From the NCBI GenBank assembly GCA_002292805.1, contig DBCA01000108.1, positions 1 through 10,875 of the forward strand: DNA of 10,875 nt, given 5' to 3'. Made by a program: the position numbers and the translations under genes. Below, piece by piece: positions 1 to 7,311 of this stretch (its first letter is position 1; every line of letters begins with the position of its first letter). The notes under the pieces were generated by a model. The model searched no databases, was not told the DNA's origin, and saw only the letters and a list, made by a program, of their open reading frames with translations. The stretch is from Caryophanales bacterium UBA970 (lineage in GTDB: Bacteria; Bacillota_I; Bacilli_A; RFN20; CAG-826).

Positions 1-131
1 TCTTCTTGATGAATCGTTCATACCTGATTCCTGGATCCACAATTGTGTCCATGGTAATCATTGGTTTGTTGGTGGCTTTAATCGAACACATCAGTCGCTA
101 CCTCATCCTTCTTTGGTACGCTCATGCTTGA
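1..131 (+). CDS. C-terminal end of a membrane protein, probably an ABC transporter permease (partial)
   Basis: Only the last 42 complete codons are visible, read in frame from base 3 to a TGA at 129-131; the 5' part lies outside the window. The peptide holds one strongly hydrophobic segment of about 20 residues (around VSMVIIGLLVALIEH) followed by a short tail, as expected of a final transmembrane helix. The next gene also ends in a final helix of similar spacing (ILIGLFWVFYTTMIALQH) and starts inside this one (8-nt overlap, ATG at 124). I infer that this is the end of an FtsX/MacB-like permease, perhaps a paralogue of the downstream fused transporter. The identity is inferred from position and hydrophobicity, because no diagnostic motif is visible. 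Confidence 0.55.
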   Translation, partial: FLMNRSYLIPGSTIVSMVIIGLLVALIEHISRYLILLWYAHA

Positions 132-2733
132 AGGAAATATCATTCAACAATCCTACGGAAAAGAAATTATTTTTCGCGCATTTTCTTTTCAATTTCCTTT
201 CCCTTCATTGGTTTTATTAACTGGCGCAAGTGGGAGTGGAAAAACCACGTTGCTTCAACTGTTGAATTTAGTCATTCCCTTTCAAGGACAACTCAGATTT
301 GATGGCATTGATCTTCATACGTTATCAACCCATCAACAATTAATCTTTCGCCAACTCAAGATTGGCTGTGTCTATCAAGAGAGTGGATTAATTAAAAATC
401 TCACGGTTGAAGACCATATGAACATGGTTGCCTTGATCAAAGGACCCATCACTTCGAAGGTTGTTCGCCTTGCCTGGGAAGCATTTAAACAAGATGTCAA
501 TCTACATCAGCAAGTCAAGACGTTATCTCGTGGCCAACAACAACGCTTAGCAATCTTATTGGCGTGTTTTGGCGACTCAAGGTTGTTGTTATTGGATGAA
601 CCCACCACTGGCCTTGATTACAATCAACGGCAAAGCATCTACAAGTTATTGAATGATTTAAGTCAGGATCGATGTGTGGTGATGGCGACTCACGCGAACC
701 CCAAAGAAGGGTTGGCATACACCCATCACCTAGATTTACCAGTCCATCATCCAACGAGATTGATTCAATTTTCAACGTTAAAAAATCAATTACCGTTGAC
801 CACCAGTCGCAGCTTGTTTCCTTTCATTTGGTTATGGAAATTATTAAGAAAGCAACGAAAAAAAGAAAACTTCCGTTGGCAATTTAATATTTTTCAAACC
901 ATGACTTTTACGATCTTAGGGGTGTTGTTGTCTTTGATGTTTGTCCTTTCAAAAGAATTATTGATGATCACGGAAACCATGATTGGTGGTCGTTATCAAT
1001 ATGTCAAAACATTAACCAGTCAGAACATCGAACTTCAATCGACATATTCAGAGGATGCAATTTTTTCCGCTTTCGATTTTCAATTCAACCTCAGAACTCA
1101 TTATGATGAGGACTATTTTGAGTTTTTAAAACCCTACCATCAATTCTCACTCTATAAGGACGGTTTTTTTCGTCCTCTCAAGGATGTTCATCTTGGGTTG
1201 ATCAATCATTTTGAATCGGTAAACGACTCACCCCATCTAAGGCTGAAGGAGTCATTAAAAGAAGATGAAGTGGTGCTTGGGGTTCAACCTTTTCACTTGA
1301 AACTGATGGCAACGATGTTGGACTGCTTTCCTGTTCTTGATGAGGTAAATGAAAAGCTATTGCTTGAACCTTTAGCCATTCATTACGGTGTGGATGTTCC
1401 CCAATGGTCGTATCAAGATGAAAAGATTTTTTTCCTTACACACGTCACCATGACCGCGCAACCAACATGGTTTCATTCTATCCAAGATTATGCTTATGTG
1501 ATGTACGAAACTAACTTAAGGTTACCAAGTAAAGGCATCGAAGAAATCTATGACACCCAGCCATGGCGAATTGGCAAAACCATGATGGTGATGACGGATG
1601 AACATTCACAACTCTTAAAGACGTGGGAGGAAAATGAACAATTTCAACAATATCATCTACACCGACATGCTACGTTGGGCTGGAAAGTATATCGCTCTAA
1701 CGTCCCTCGAGAACAAAAACCATCTTGGATCAAAGAAAAAGAAAATTATCATTTTCATTCATCTTGGGGTTATCACTATTATCCCGATCATCGTTTAAGT
1801 GGTTTTGCTCAACCCATATTCTTTCATCCTCGACAAACGATTGATCCGACGTATCTTGATACGATGAAACAATGTAAAGACCCTTATGATTGGTTGGCGT
1901 TAAGCAAACCCGACCAAGTTAGTCATGGATTTATTTTGGCAAATCCAAGCGATGCAATTAAATTAAAACCTGATTCAACGTTAACATTCTTAAAGGATGA
2001 TGAAATATATCTCAGTCGAAGTCTTGCGGAAGCATGGGATGTGGGGATTGGGGATAGAATCCATCTAGCATTACCTCTGTATGATGACCACTTGCCAATT
2101 GGCAAGATTGGTGATTATGATCATCAAACATGGTTAATCCAAGGGATTAACGATTCTCTACAACGATGGATATATCAACGCCCAGGTTGGTGGGAACAGT
2201 GGTTAATGGTCAACGCGTATGTCCCAAGTCAAGAGTTATTGCCGGAAGCGTGGGTGATTGAGGATGATCAACGGGTATTACCAGCATTAGAAGTGAGTAA
2301 ACCCTTTGCCGAGGTCGTTGACTCAGTCCAAGAGATTCTCCAAGGGGTAATCCTTGGCATGGTCACTGTGGGGATATTCATCGGATTACCAAGCATGATT
2401 TTATTTTATTATTTTCTTAGACAATCGCTAGTCGATGATAGAAAAACGATGTTTTTACTGATTGGATATGGTGCCCCTTTATCGATGATTCAACAATGGT
2501 ATGGTGGTAAACTTGGCTCGTTGATCTTAGAATTGGTCATCCCAACGTTGTTGGTTATTCTAGGTTTTGACTACATCATCAAAACAATGATATCATCAAG
2601 CTTTTTTATTGATATCCCATATCGTTTCCCCGTAGAATCCTTAGCGATTCTTATCGGTCTATTTTGGGTTTTCTACACCACCATGATTGCCCTCCAACAT
2701 ACCATCATGGATCGGTTGTTGAAAAAAAATTAA
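124..2733 (+). CDS. MacB-type ABC transporter, ATPase fused to FtsX-like permease, with very large extracellular domain
   Basis: This 869-residue protein has an N-terminal ABC ATPase: Walker A GASGSGKTT at 34-42, Q-loop Gln85, signature LSRGQQQR at 134-141, Walker B LLLLDEP at 154-160, D-loop GLD at 163-165 and switch His190. A first membrane helix lies near 259-283, followed by roughly 455 residues outside the membrane. Three helices close the protein near 741-765, 797-820 and 838-858. This is the order and topology of MacB/type VII transporters, which couple ATP hydrolysis to extracytoplasmic movement rather than to ordinary import. Within the ectodomain, LSRSLAEAWDVGIGDRI at 630-646 resembles the MacB periplasmic core pattern. 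The start is forced: the frame upstream is closed by stops and has no other start after the last one. No Shine-Dalgarno is visible, so translation is probably coupled to the upstream gene through the 8-nt overlap. The substrate is unknown; peptide or lipoprotein/antimicrobial export or resistance is possible by family analogy only. Confidence 0.85.
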   Translation: MLEGNIIQQSYGKEIIFRAFSFQFPFPSLVLLTGASGSGKTTLLQLLNLVIPFQGQLRFDGIDLHTLSTHQQLIFRQLKIGCVYQESGLIKNLTVEDHMNMVALIKGPITSKVVRLAWEAFKQDVNLHQQVKTLSRGQQQRLAILLACFGDSRLLLLDEPTTGLDYNQRQSIYKLLNDLSQDRCVVMATHANPKEGLAYTHHLDLPVHHPTRLIQFSTLKNQLPLTTSRSLFPFIWLWKLLRKQRKKENFRWQFNIFQTMTFTILGVLLSLMFVLSKELLMITETMIGGRYQYVKTLTSQNIELQSTYSEDAIFSAFDFQFNLRTHYDEDYFEFLKPYHQFSLYKDGFFRPLKDVHLGLINHFESVNDSPHLRLKESLKEDEVVLGVQPFHLKLMATMLDCFPVLDEVNEKLLLEPLAIHYGVDVPQWSYQDEKIFFLTHVTMTAQPTWFHSIQDYAYVMYETNLRLPSKGIEEIYDTQPWRIGKTMMVMTDEHSQLLKTWEENEQFQQYHLHRHATLGWKVYRSNVPREQKPSWIKEKENYHFHSSWGYHYYPDHRLSGFAQPIFFHPRQTIDPTYLDTMKQCKDPYDWLALSKPDQVSHGFILANPSDAIKLKPDSTLTFLKDDEIYLSRSLAEAWDVGIGDRIHLALPLYDDHLPIGKIGDYDHQTWLIQGINDSLQRWIYQRPGWWEQWLMVNAYVPSQELLPEAWVIEDDQRVLPALEVSKPFAEVVDSVQEILQGVILGMVTVGIFIGLPSMILFYYFLRQSLVDDRKTMFLLIGYGAPLSMIQQWYGGKLGSLILELVIPTLLVILGFDYIIKTMISSSFFIDIPYRFPVESLAILIGLFWVFYTTMIALQHTIMDRLLKKN
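2091..2106. repeat. Perfect 16-bp palindrome inside the ABC transporter gene
   Basis: The bases CTTGCCAATTGGCAAG read the same on both strands. They encode part of HLPIGK in the ectodomain. No promoter or gene boundary is near, so this may be chance. Confidence 0.6.
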
Positions 2734-2761
2734 AACAAACACTATCTTTTTATAAAAGTTA

Positions 2762-2770
2762 TGATATGAT
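2762..2770 (+). promoter_or_regulatory. Extended -10 promoter of the cold-shock gene
   Basis: TGATATGAT fits the extended -10 form TGnTATAAT with one mismatch. No good TTGACA box lies 16-18 bases upstream, which is acceptable for extended -10 promoters. Initiation about 7 bases downstream (near 2777) would give a leader of roughly 54 nt before the ATG at 2831. Only weak Shine-Dalgarno candidates are present: AAAGG at 2814-2818, rather far from the start, and AGG at 2822-2824. Leaders of this kind can carry temperature-responsive structure in cold-shock genes, but I see only short, weak complementarities here. Confidence 0.55.
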
Positions 2771-2830
2771 TCTTGCGTAGCAGCAAAATGTTAGCTCCTA
2801 CTAATACTAAGTGAAAGGTTTAGGTTTTCG

Positions 2831-3034
2831 ATGAAAGGCTCAGTCAAGATGTTCAACAAAGAAAAAGGCTACGGCTTCATTCGCACTGAAGACGGAAAAG
2901 ATGTCTTTTTCCATCATTCTTCGATACTCATGGACGGTTACAAAACCGCCGAAACTGGGGAACCAGTTGATTTCGAAGTTGAAGATTCCGATCGTGGTCC
3001 ACGCGCCAAAAATATTAAAAAATTACCTCGGTAA
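2831..3034 (+). CDS. csp: Cold-shock protein (CspA/CspB family nucleic acid chaperone)
   Basis: This 67-residue protein is a single cold-shock domain of normal family length. It would bind single-stranded RNA and DNA in the cytoplasm and keep mRNA unfolded. RNP1 is KGYGFI at 12-17 and RNP2 is VFFHHS at 25-30; the C-terminal GPRAKNI strand is also typical. The usual Trp of the KWFN motif is Met7 (KMFN), so one of the surface aromatic residues that stacks on nucleobases is missing; Phe8, Tyr14, Phe16, Phe26 and Phe27 remain. The gene is monocistronic, with its own promoter upstream and an intrinsic terminator about 25 bases after the stop. The start is the only one in frame in this stretch and gives the canonical N-terminus. 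Whether it is cold-inducible or a constitutive family member cannot be told from sequence. Confidence 0.95.
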   Translation: MKGSVKMFNKEKGYGFIRTEDGKDVFFHHSSILMDGYKTAETGEPVDFEVEDSDRGPRAKNIKKLPR

Positions 3035-3058
3035 TTTTTGATAAATTAGTGCTAAGAC

Positions 3059-3085
3059 AAAAGTCGCCCTCGGGCGACTTTTTTT
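3059..3085 (+). terminator. Intrinsic terminator after the cold-shock gene
   Basis: The arms AAAAGTCGCC (3059-3068) and GGCGACTTTT (3073-3082) form a GC-rich stem with a four-base CTCG loop, followed directly by a run of T. The A-run on the 5' side mirrors the T-run, so the hairpin could also work on the other strand, but no gene there needs it. Confidence 0.93.
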
Positions 3086-3109
3086 ATTTCTTTCATATCA
3101 AATTTAACA

Positions 3110-3115
3110 TATAAT
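3110..3115 (+). promoter_or_regulatory. Candidate -10 box for the ychF-gltX-argS-rpoE-fba operon
   Basis: A perfect TATAAT lies between the csp terminator and ychF. No convincing -35 box is seen; the best-spaced hexamers around 3087-3092 are T/C-rich. Initiation 6-8 bases downstream would fall at about 3121-3123, inside the Shine-Dalgarno region and only 6-8 bases before the ATG. Either the transcript is nearly leaderless or this TATAAT is a chance match in AT-rich DNA. Confidence 0.4.
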
Positions 3116-3116
3116 A

Positions 3117-3123
3117 GATGAGG
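3117..3123 (+). promoter_or_regulatory. Ribosome binding site of ychF
   Basis: GATGAGG is five bases before the ATG at 3129 and supports that start. It overlaps the start of any transcript made from the TATAAT at 3110-3115. Confidence 0.6.
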
Positions 3124-3128
3124 TAAAT

Positions 3129-4232
3129 ATGGGATTAAAAGCAGGTATCGTTGGTTTACCCAACGTCGGCAAATCAACATTGTTTAATGCAATTACGAAT
3201 GCTTCCGTTGAAGCAGCGAATTATCCTTTTGCCACGATTAACCCAAACACCGGTGTGGTTGCCGTACAGGATGTTCGTTTAGATTTCTTATCCTCTTTAT
3301 TTAAACCAAAAAAAACAGTTGCCACCACGGTCGAATTTGTCGATATTGCCGGACTTGTTAAAGGTGCTGCCAAAGGTGAAGGTTTAGGCAATCAATTTTT
3401 AGCAGCGATTCGTGAAGCTGATGCCATCGTTCAAGTGGTTCGTTGTTTTGATTCTTCAGAAATTATTCACGTGGAAAATTCTGTGAATCCAGAACGTGAC
3501 ATGGATATCATTAACTTAGAACTTATCTTATCTGATCTAGATACCATTCAACGTCGCTTAGACAAGGTCAATGCAAAAGCTCGAGGTAATGACAAACAAG
3601 CGATTGTGGAATTAGCGATGCTACAAGTCCTAAAACCACAATTGCTCGATGGGATTCCTGCGCGGTTGGCAAACTTAACATCAGATCAACGTCTCTTAAT
3701 TGATCAAGAGTATCATCTGTTAACCAACAAACCAATCTTGTATGTGGCCAATATTGCCGAGGATGGGTATGGTTCGCTCGCCCAAAATGCTTATTATCAA
3801 CAAGTGTTGGCACGCGCGAAAAAAGAAGGCGCTGAAGTGGTCGCCATCTCTTGCGAAATTGAGTCACAAATATCTAAACTTCCCGATCAAGAAAAACAAG
3901 AGTTTTTAAATTCATTGGGGATTGTAGAACCAGGCTTAAATCCATTGGTGAGAGCAACCTATCAATTACTTAAACTCGCTACTTATTTTACGGTTGGTCA
4001 AGATGAATGTCGGGCATGGACATTTCATCAAGGCATGACTGCCCCACAAGCAGCAGGGGTCATTCATACCGATTTTCAAAAAGGATTTATCAAAGCAGAA
4101 ATCTATCACTATGATGACATGGTTAAATTCAAATCCGAACTCGCCGTCAAAGAAGCAGGTAAATTAAGAATGGAAGGAAAAGAATATGTGGTGAAAGATG
4201 GCGATGTTATCTTTTTCCGCTTTAATGTTTAA
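3129..4232 (+). CDS. ychF: YchF/OLA1-family redox-regulated, ribosome-associated ATPase
   Basis: The 367 residues match the usual YchF length. The G domain shows G1 GLPNVGKST at 9-17, a G2 region NYPFATI at 31-37, G3 DIAGLVKG at 72-79, and NIAE at 208-211. The last replaces the NKxD of true GTPases and is the YchF hallmark that shifts specificity towards ATP. A helical insertion follows the first half of the G domain. A C-terminal TGS domain (about 281-364) carries the family-specific run APQAAGVIHTDFQKGFIKAE. Family members bind the 50S/70S ribosome and affect translation and the oxidative stress response. This is the first gene of the operon, and its TAA is followed after one codon by the gltX ATG. 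The function is conserved but the exact cellular role is unsettled even in model species. Confidence 0.96.
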   Translation: MGLKAGIVGLPNVGKSTLFNAITNASVEAANYPFATINPNTGVVAVQDVRLDFLSSLFKPKKTVATTVEFVDIAGLVKGAAKGEGLGNQFLAAIREADAIVQVVRCFDSSEIIHVENSVNPERDMDIINLELILSDLDTIQRRLDKVNAKARGNDKQAIVELAMLQVLKPQLLDGIPARLANLTSDQRLLIDQEYHLLTNKPILYVANIAEDGYGSLAQNAYYQQVLARAKKEGAEVVAISCEIESQISKLPDQEKQEFLNSLGIVEPGLNPLVRATYQLLKLATYFTVGQDECRAWTFHQGMTAPQAAGVIHTDFQKGFIKAEIYHYDDMVKFKSELAVKEAGKLRMEGKEYVVKDGDVIFFRFNV

Positions 4233-4235
4233 TCT

Positions 4236-5684
4236 ATGCTAGATCCAAAAAAAGTCCGCGTTCGTTATGCACCCTCTCCAACTGGATTTTTACATATTGG
4301 CGGGGCAAGAAGTGCCTTGTTCAATTATTTATTTGCCAAAAAACATCAAGGTCAATTCATCATTCGCATTGAAGATACCGACATTGAACGAAATGTTGCC
4401 GGAGGAGAAGTTAGTCAAATTCGTGATTTAAAGTGGTTAGGCATCATCCCTGACGAATCGCCTCTAGAACCTAATCCTAAGTATGCCCCTTATCGGCAAA
4501 TGGAACGGTTAACAACCTATCAACAATACGCCGATCAATTAATCAAGCAAGGACATGCGTATCATTGTTATTGCAGCGAAGAAGAATTAGAGCGCTCAAG
4601 AGAAGAACAACTTGCCAACGGCATTGCCGCACCTCAATACAATCGTCGTTGCCTTCACTTAAGTCAAAGTGAAAAAAAAGCCTTCATCGATCAAGGCAGA
4701 AAACCTGTCGTGCGCATTAAACTTAATGATCATTTAAAAATTGATTTTGTCGATCTTGTTCGTGGGCCTGTAAGTTTTAATAATGATGATATTGGGGATT
4801 GGGTTTTAATCAAATCCAATGGAATCCCTACCTATAACTTTGCTGTGGTTATTGATGATTATTTAATGGACATCACCCATGTATTCCGTGGGGAAGAACA
4901 TTTGTCGAACACACCAAAACAAATTCAAATCTATCAGTATTTAAATTTTCCTATTCCACATTTTGGCCATATGACCATCATCGTCAACGACCAAGGTAAG
5001 AAGCTTTCAAAGCGTGATGCATCGATTGTTCAATTCATGTCTCAATATCGCGACATGGGCTATTTACCTGAAGCCATCTTTAACTTTATTCTCCTCCTTG
5101 GTTGGTCTCCAGAAGGCACCCAAGAAATCTTTACAAAACAACAAGCGATTGATGCCTTTGATGCGAAAAGATTATCTTCGTCCCCATCGATGTTTGATCC
5201 CCAAAAAATGAATTGGCTTAATAATTTTTATATTAAGCAATTAACAGAAGAACATTATTGGACCATGATTTCCCATTTTGTTAAAAGTGCTCCTGGTGTT
5301 GAACATTTTTCAGAAACTCAATTAAAAATGCTGAGCAACTTATTTAAAGAACAAATTTTATATGGTTCACAAATCATTGATTTAATCAAACCAATCTTAA
5401 GTCCAACCTATGCTTTTGATGACGAAGCAAAGACCATTCTTTCTTCTAGTGAAGGCAAACAAGCACTAACTTTATTTATTGAAAAGTTTAAATTATTAAC
5501 CACCCTTGATGGACCTTCCATCAAAGCAATCTTTAAATCTATTCAATCTGAAACTGGCTTAAAAGGTAAGCCATTATTCATGCCGGTCAGACTTAAATTA
5601 ACGGGTCAACTTCATGGTGCAGAATTAGCCAACATCATTCCGATGCTTGGTAAAGACATCACCCTTCAAAGGTTAATGGGATGA
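4236..5684 (+). CDS. gltX: Glutamate--tRNA ligase (GluRS), class I
   Basis: This cytoplasmic enzyme charges tRNA-Glu with glutamate using ATP. At 482 residues it has normal bacterial length. The HIGH motif is HIGG at 20-23 within PSPTGFLHIGG, and the KMSKS motif is KLSKR at 256-260. Cys111, Cys113, Tyr135 and Cys139 form the CxC...YxxxC zinc pattern seen in many bacterial GluRS. The C-terminal third is the helical anticodon-binding domain. In this phylum the enzyme is commonly non-discriminating and also makes Glu-tRNA-Gln for GatCAB; the sequence alone does not show this. The start is forced because the ychF stop is in the same frame two codons upstream. No Shine-Dalgarno is visible, so ribosomes ending ychF probably reinitiate here. 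The TGA stop overlaps the argS ATG. Confidence 0.97.
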   Translation: MLDPKKVRVRYAPSPTGFLHIGGARSALFNYLFAKKHQGQFIIRIEDTDIERNVAGGEVSQIRDLKWLGIIPDESPLEPNPKYAPYRQMERLTTYQQYADQLIKQGHAYHCYCSEEELERSREEQLANGIAAPQYNRRCLHLSQSEKKAFIDQGRKPVVRIKLNDHLKIDFVDLVRGPVSFNNDDIGDWVLIKSNGIPTYNFAVVIDDYLMDITHVFRGEEHLSNTPKQIQIYQYLNFPIPHFGHMTIIVNDQGKKLSKRDASIVQFMSQYRDMGYLPEAIFNFILLLGWSPEGTQEIFTKQQAIDAFDAKRLSSSPSMFDPQKMNWLNNFYIKQLTEEHYWTMISHFVKSAPGVEHFSETQLKMLSNLFKEQILYGSQIIDLIKPILSPTYAFDDEAKTILSSSEGKQALTLFIEKFKLLTTLDGPSIKAIFKSIQSETGLKGKPLFMPVRLKLTGQLHGAELANIIPMLGKDITLQRLMG

Positions 5685-7297
5685 ACATCGATTTACTTTT
5701 AAAACAAAAATTAATCAAAGCATTTTCAGGTTTGGGTCTTCAACTTGAGCAAAAAGATGTCGTGATTGAAACCTCAAAAGATCCTAAGTTTGGAGATTAT
5801 GCGACTAACATTTGTTTAAAGTACGCCAAACAACTCAATCTTAAACCCTTAGCCTTGGCGCAATCCATTCTTCCTTTATTAAAGGATCCTGTGTTTGATA
5901 AGGTTGATATTGCTGGTCCAGGATTTCTTAATTTTTTTATTAAACCGCTTGCGCTTAGCGAAATTCTTTCGCAGATTCTAACATCCAAAGATCACTTCGG
6001 TCAGACCAATCTAGCTCAAGGGCGAACCATTAATTTGGAATTTGTTTCTGCCAACCCAACCGGCCCGATGCACGTTGCCCATGCACGAGCTGCTGCCTTA
6101 GGGGATGTGATTGCAACGTTATTGCAACACGTGGGTTACCGTGTCACCAGAGAATTTTACGTCAATGACGCTGGGGCACAAATTCGCAATCTCGCGTTAT
6201 CAATCTTTGCTCGTTATCGAGAATTGATGGGTGACAAGGTCACACTTCCAGAAGACGGATATTTTGGTAAAGACATCATCGAGATTGCCAAAGACGTTCG
6301 AAATCAATATGGAGACAAGATCGTTTCCTTTGATGAAGTTTTCTTTAAAAAAATTGGGATCGACAAACAACTTCAACGCATACGTGAAGATTTAGATCGT
6401 TTAGGGGTCACTTTTGATGTCTATCGATCCGAACAAGCGATTCGTGATGAAGGCCAAATTGCTGTGACCTTAGAAAAACTTAAACCTTATTTATATGTTG
6501 ATCAAGGGGCAACGTACTTAAAAACCACTACCTTTGGCGACGATAAAGACCGGGTCATCATCAAAAGTGATGGTCAATATACTTATTTCTTACCCGACAT
6601 TGCGTATCACTTAGATAAATTAATTCGTCCTCATCATCAATTGATTGATATCCTTGGTCCTGATCATCACGGCTATATTGGGAGAATGAAAGCCGCCTTG
6701 ACGATGTTAGGTTATCCACAACAAACATTAGAAGTCTTGGTGATGCAATTGGTGAGTTTAACCCAAGATGGCAAAGAAGTTAAAATGTCTAAACGAACAG
6801 GTGTCGGTATCACGTTAAGAGAGTTGGTGGAAGAAGTTGGCAAAGATGCAGCACGATATTTTATTGCCGCTCGCTCTTACCAAAACCCTCTTGAATTTGA
6901 TTTAGATCTTGCCAAAACCAAGAGTAGTCTCAATCCACTTTATTATGCTCAGTATGCTCATGCTCGTTTACAAACGTTATTAAAAACCGGAGCAGATTTA
7001 GGACTTGATGCTTCTGGAACAGGGTTGGACACGCAAGAAGAAGTTGATTTATTAAAACATTTAAGTCACTTTCCTCACATGGTCATCCAAGCAGCCCAAG
7101 CTCGTGAACCAAGTATCGTCGCCCAATATGCACAACAACTTGCAAGTTATACCCATAGTTTCTATACTATAAGACGGGTTATCGACCGCGACCAACCAAA
7201 ATTGTCAGCTGCAAGACTCGCGCTTGTGAAAGCAAGTGCCCAAGTCTTAAAAAACAGTCTTGCCATTTTTGGAATAAGCGCTTTAGAAACCATGTAA
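5681..7297 (+). CDS. argS: Arginine--tRNA ligase (ArgRS), class I
   Basis: This cytoplasmic enzyme attaches arginine to tRNA-Arg. Its 538 residues are slightly short of the roughly 550 usual in Bacillota. Domain order is normal: an N-terminal Add-1 domain (about 1-100) ending in a PGFLNFFI strand, the Rossmann catalytic core, and a C-terminal DALR anticodon-binding domain (about 415-538). The core opens with SANPTGPMHVAHARAA, so the HIGH tetrad is HVAH at 131-134 with Ala in place of the normally conserved Gly. The second signature is KMSKR at 368-372; ArgRS often departs from the KMSKS consensus. Translation is coupled to gltX through an ATGA overlap, with an AAAGG (5668-5672) eight bases before the start. 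The Tyr-Ala-Arg run near YAQYAHARL starts the DALR domain. Confidence 0.96.
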   Translation: MNIDLLLKQKLIKAFSGLGLQLEQKDVVIETSKDPKFGDYATNICLKYAKQLNLKPLALAQSILPLLKDPVFDKVDIAGPGFLNFFIKPLALSEILSQILTSKDHFGQTNLAQGRTINLEFVSANPTGPMHVAHARAAALGDVIATLLQHVGYRVTREFYVNDAGAQIRNLALSIFARYRELMGDKVTLPEDGYFGKDIIEIAKDVRNQYGDKIVSFDEVFFKKIGIDKQLQRIREDLDRLGVTFDVYRSEQAIRDEGQIAVTLEKLKPYLYVDQGATYLKTTTFGDDKDRVIIKSDGQYTYFLPDIAYHLDKLIRPHHQLIDILGPDHHGYIGRMKAALTMLGYPQQTLEVLVMQLVSLTQDGKEVKMSKRTGVGITLRELVEEVGKDAARYFIAARSYQNPLEFDLDLAKTKSSLNPLYYAQYAHARLQTLLKTGADLGLDASGTGLDTQEEVDLLKHLSHFPHMVIQAAQAREPSIVAQYAQQLASYTHSFYTIRRVIDRDQPKLSAARLALVKASAQVLKNSLAIFGISALETM

Positions 7298-7300
7298 AAA

Positions 7301-7305
7301 AGGAG
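7301..7305 (+). promoter_or_regulatory. Strong ribosome binding site of rpoE
   Basis: AGGAG preceded by an A-run sits six bases before the ATG at 7312. It is the best Shine-Dalgarno in the window and selects this ATG over the in-frame ATG four codons later. Confidence 0.85.
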
Positions 7306-7311
7306 CATCTC

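Noticed and set aside
515..775. Minus-strand open frame of 86 codons inside the ABC gene
   Set aside because: It lies wholly within a strongly supported ATPase domain on the other strand. It has no recognisable motif and no ribosome binding site.
2746..2758. Near-palindrome CTTTTTATAAAAG after the ABC gene, considered as a terminator or operator
   Set aside because: It has only A/T pairs with an imperfect centre and no T-run placed after it. It looks like ordinary AT-rich promoter DNA upstream of csp.
2797..2824. Possible hairpin in the csp leader (CCTA with TAGG)
   Set aside because: Four pairs with a 20-base loop are too weak to call a thermosensor or riboswitch.
5014..5211. Plus-strand 65-codon frame within gltX
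   Set aside because: It is an out-of-frame shadow of the GluRS core and has no independent signals.
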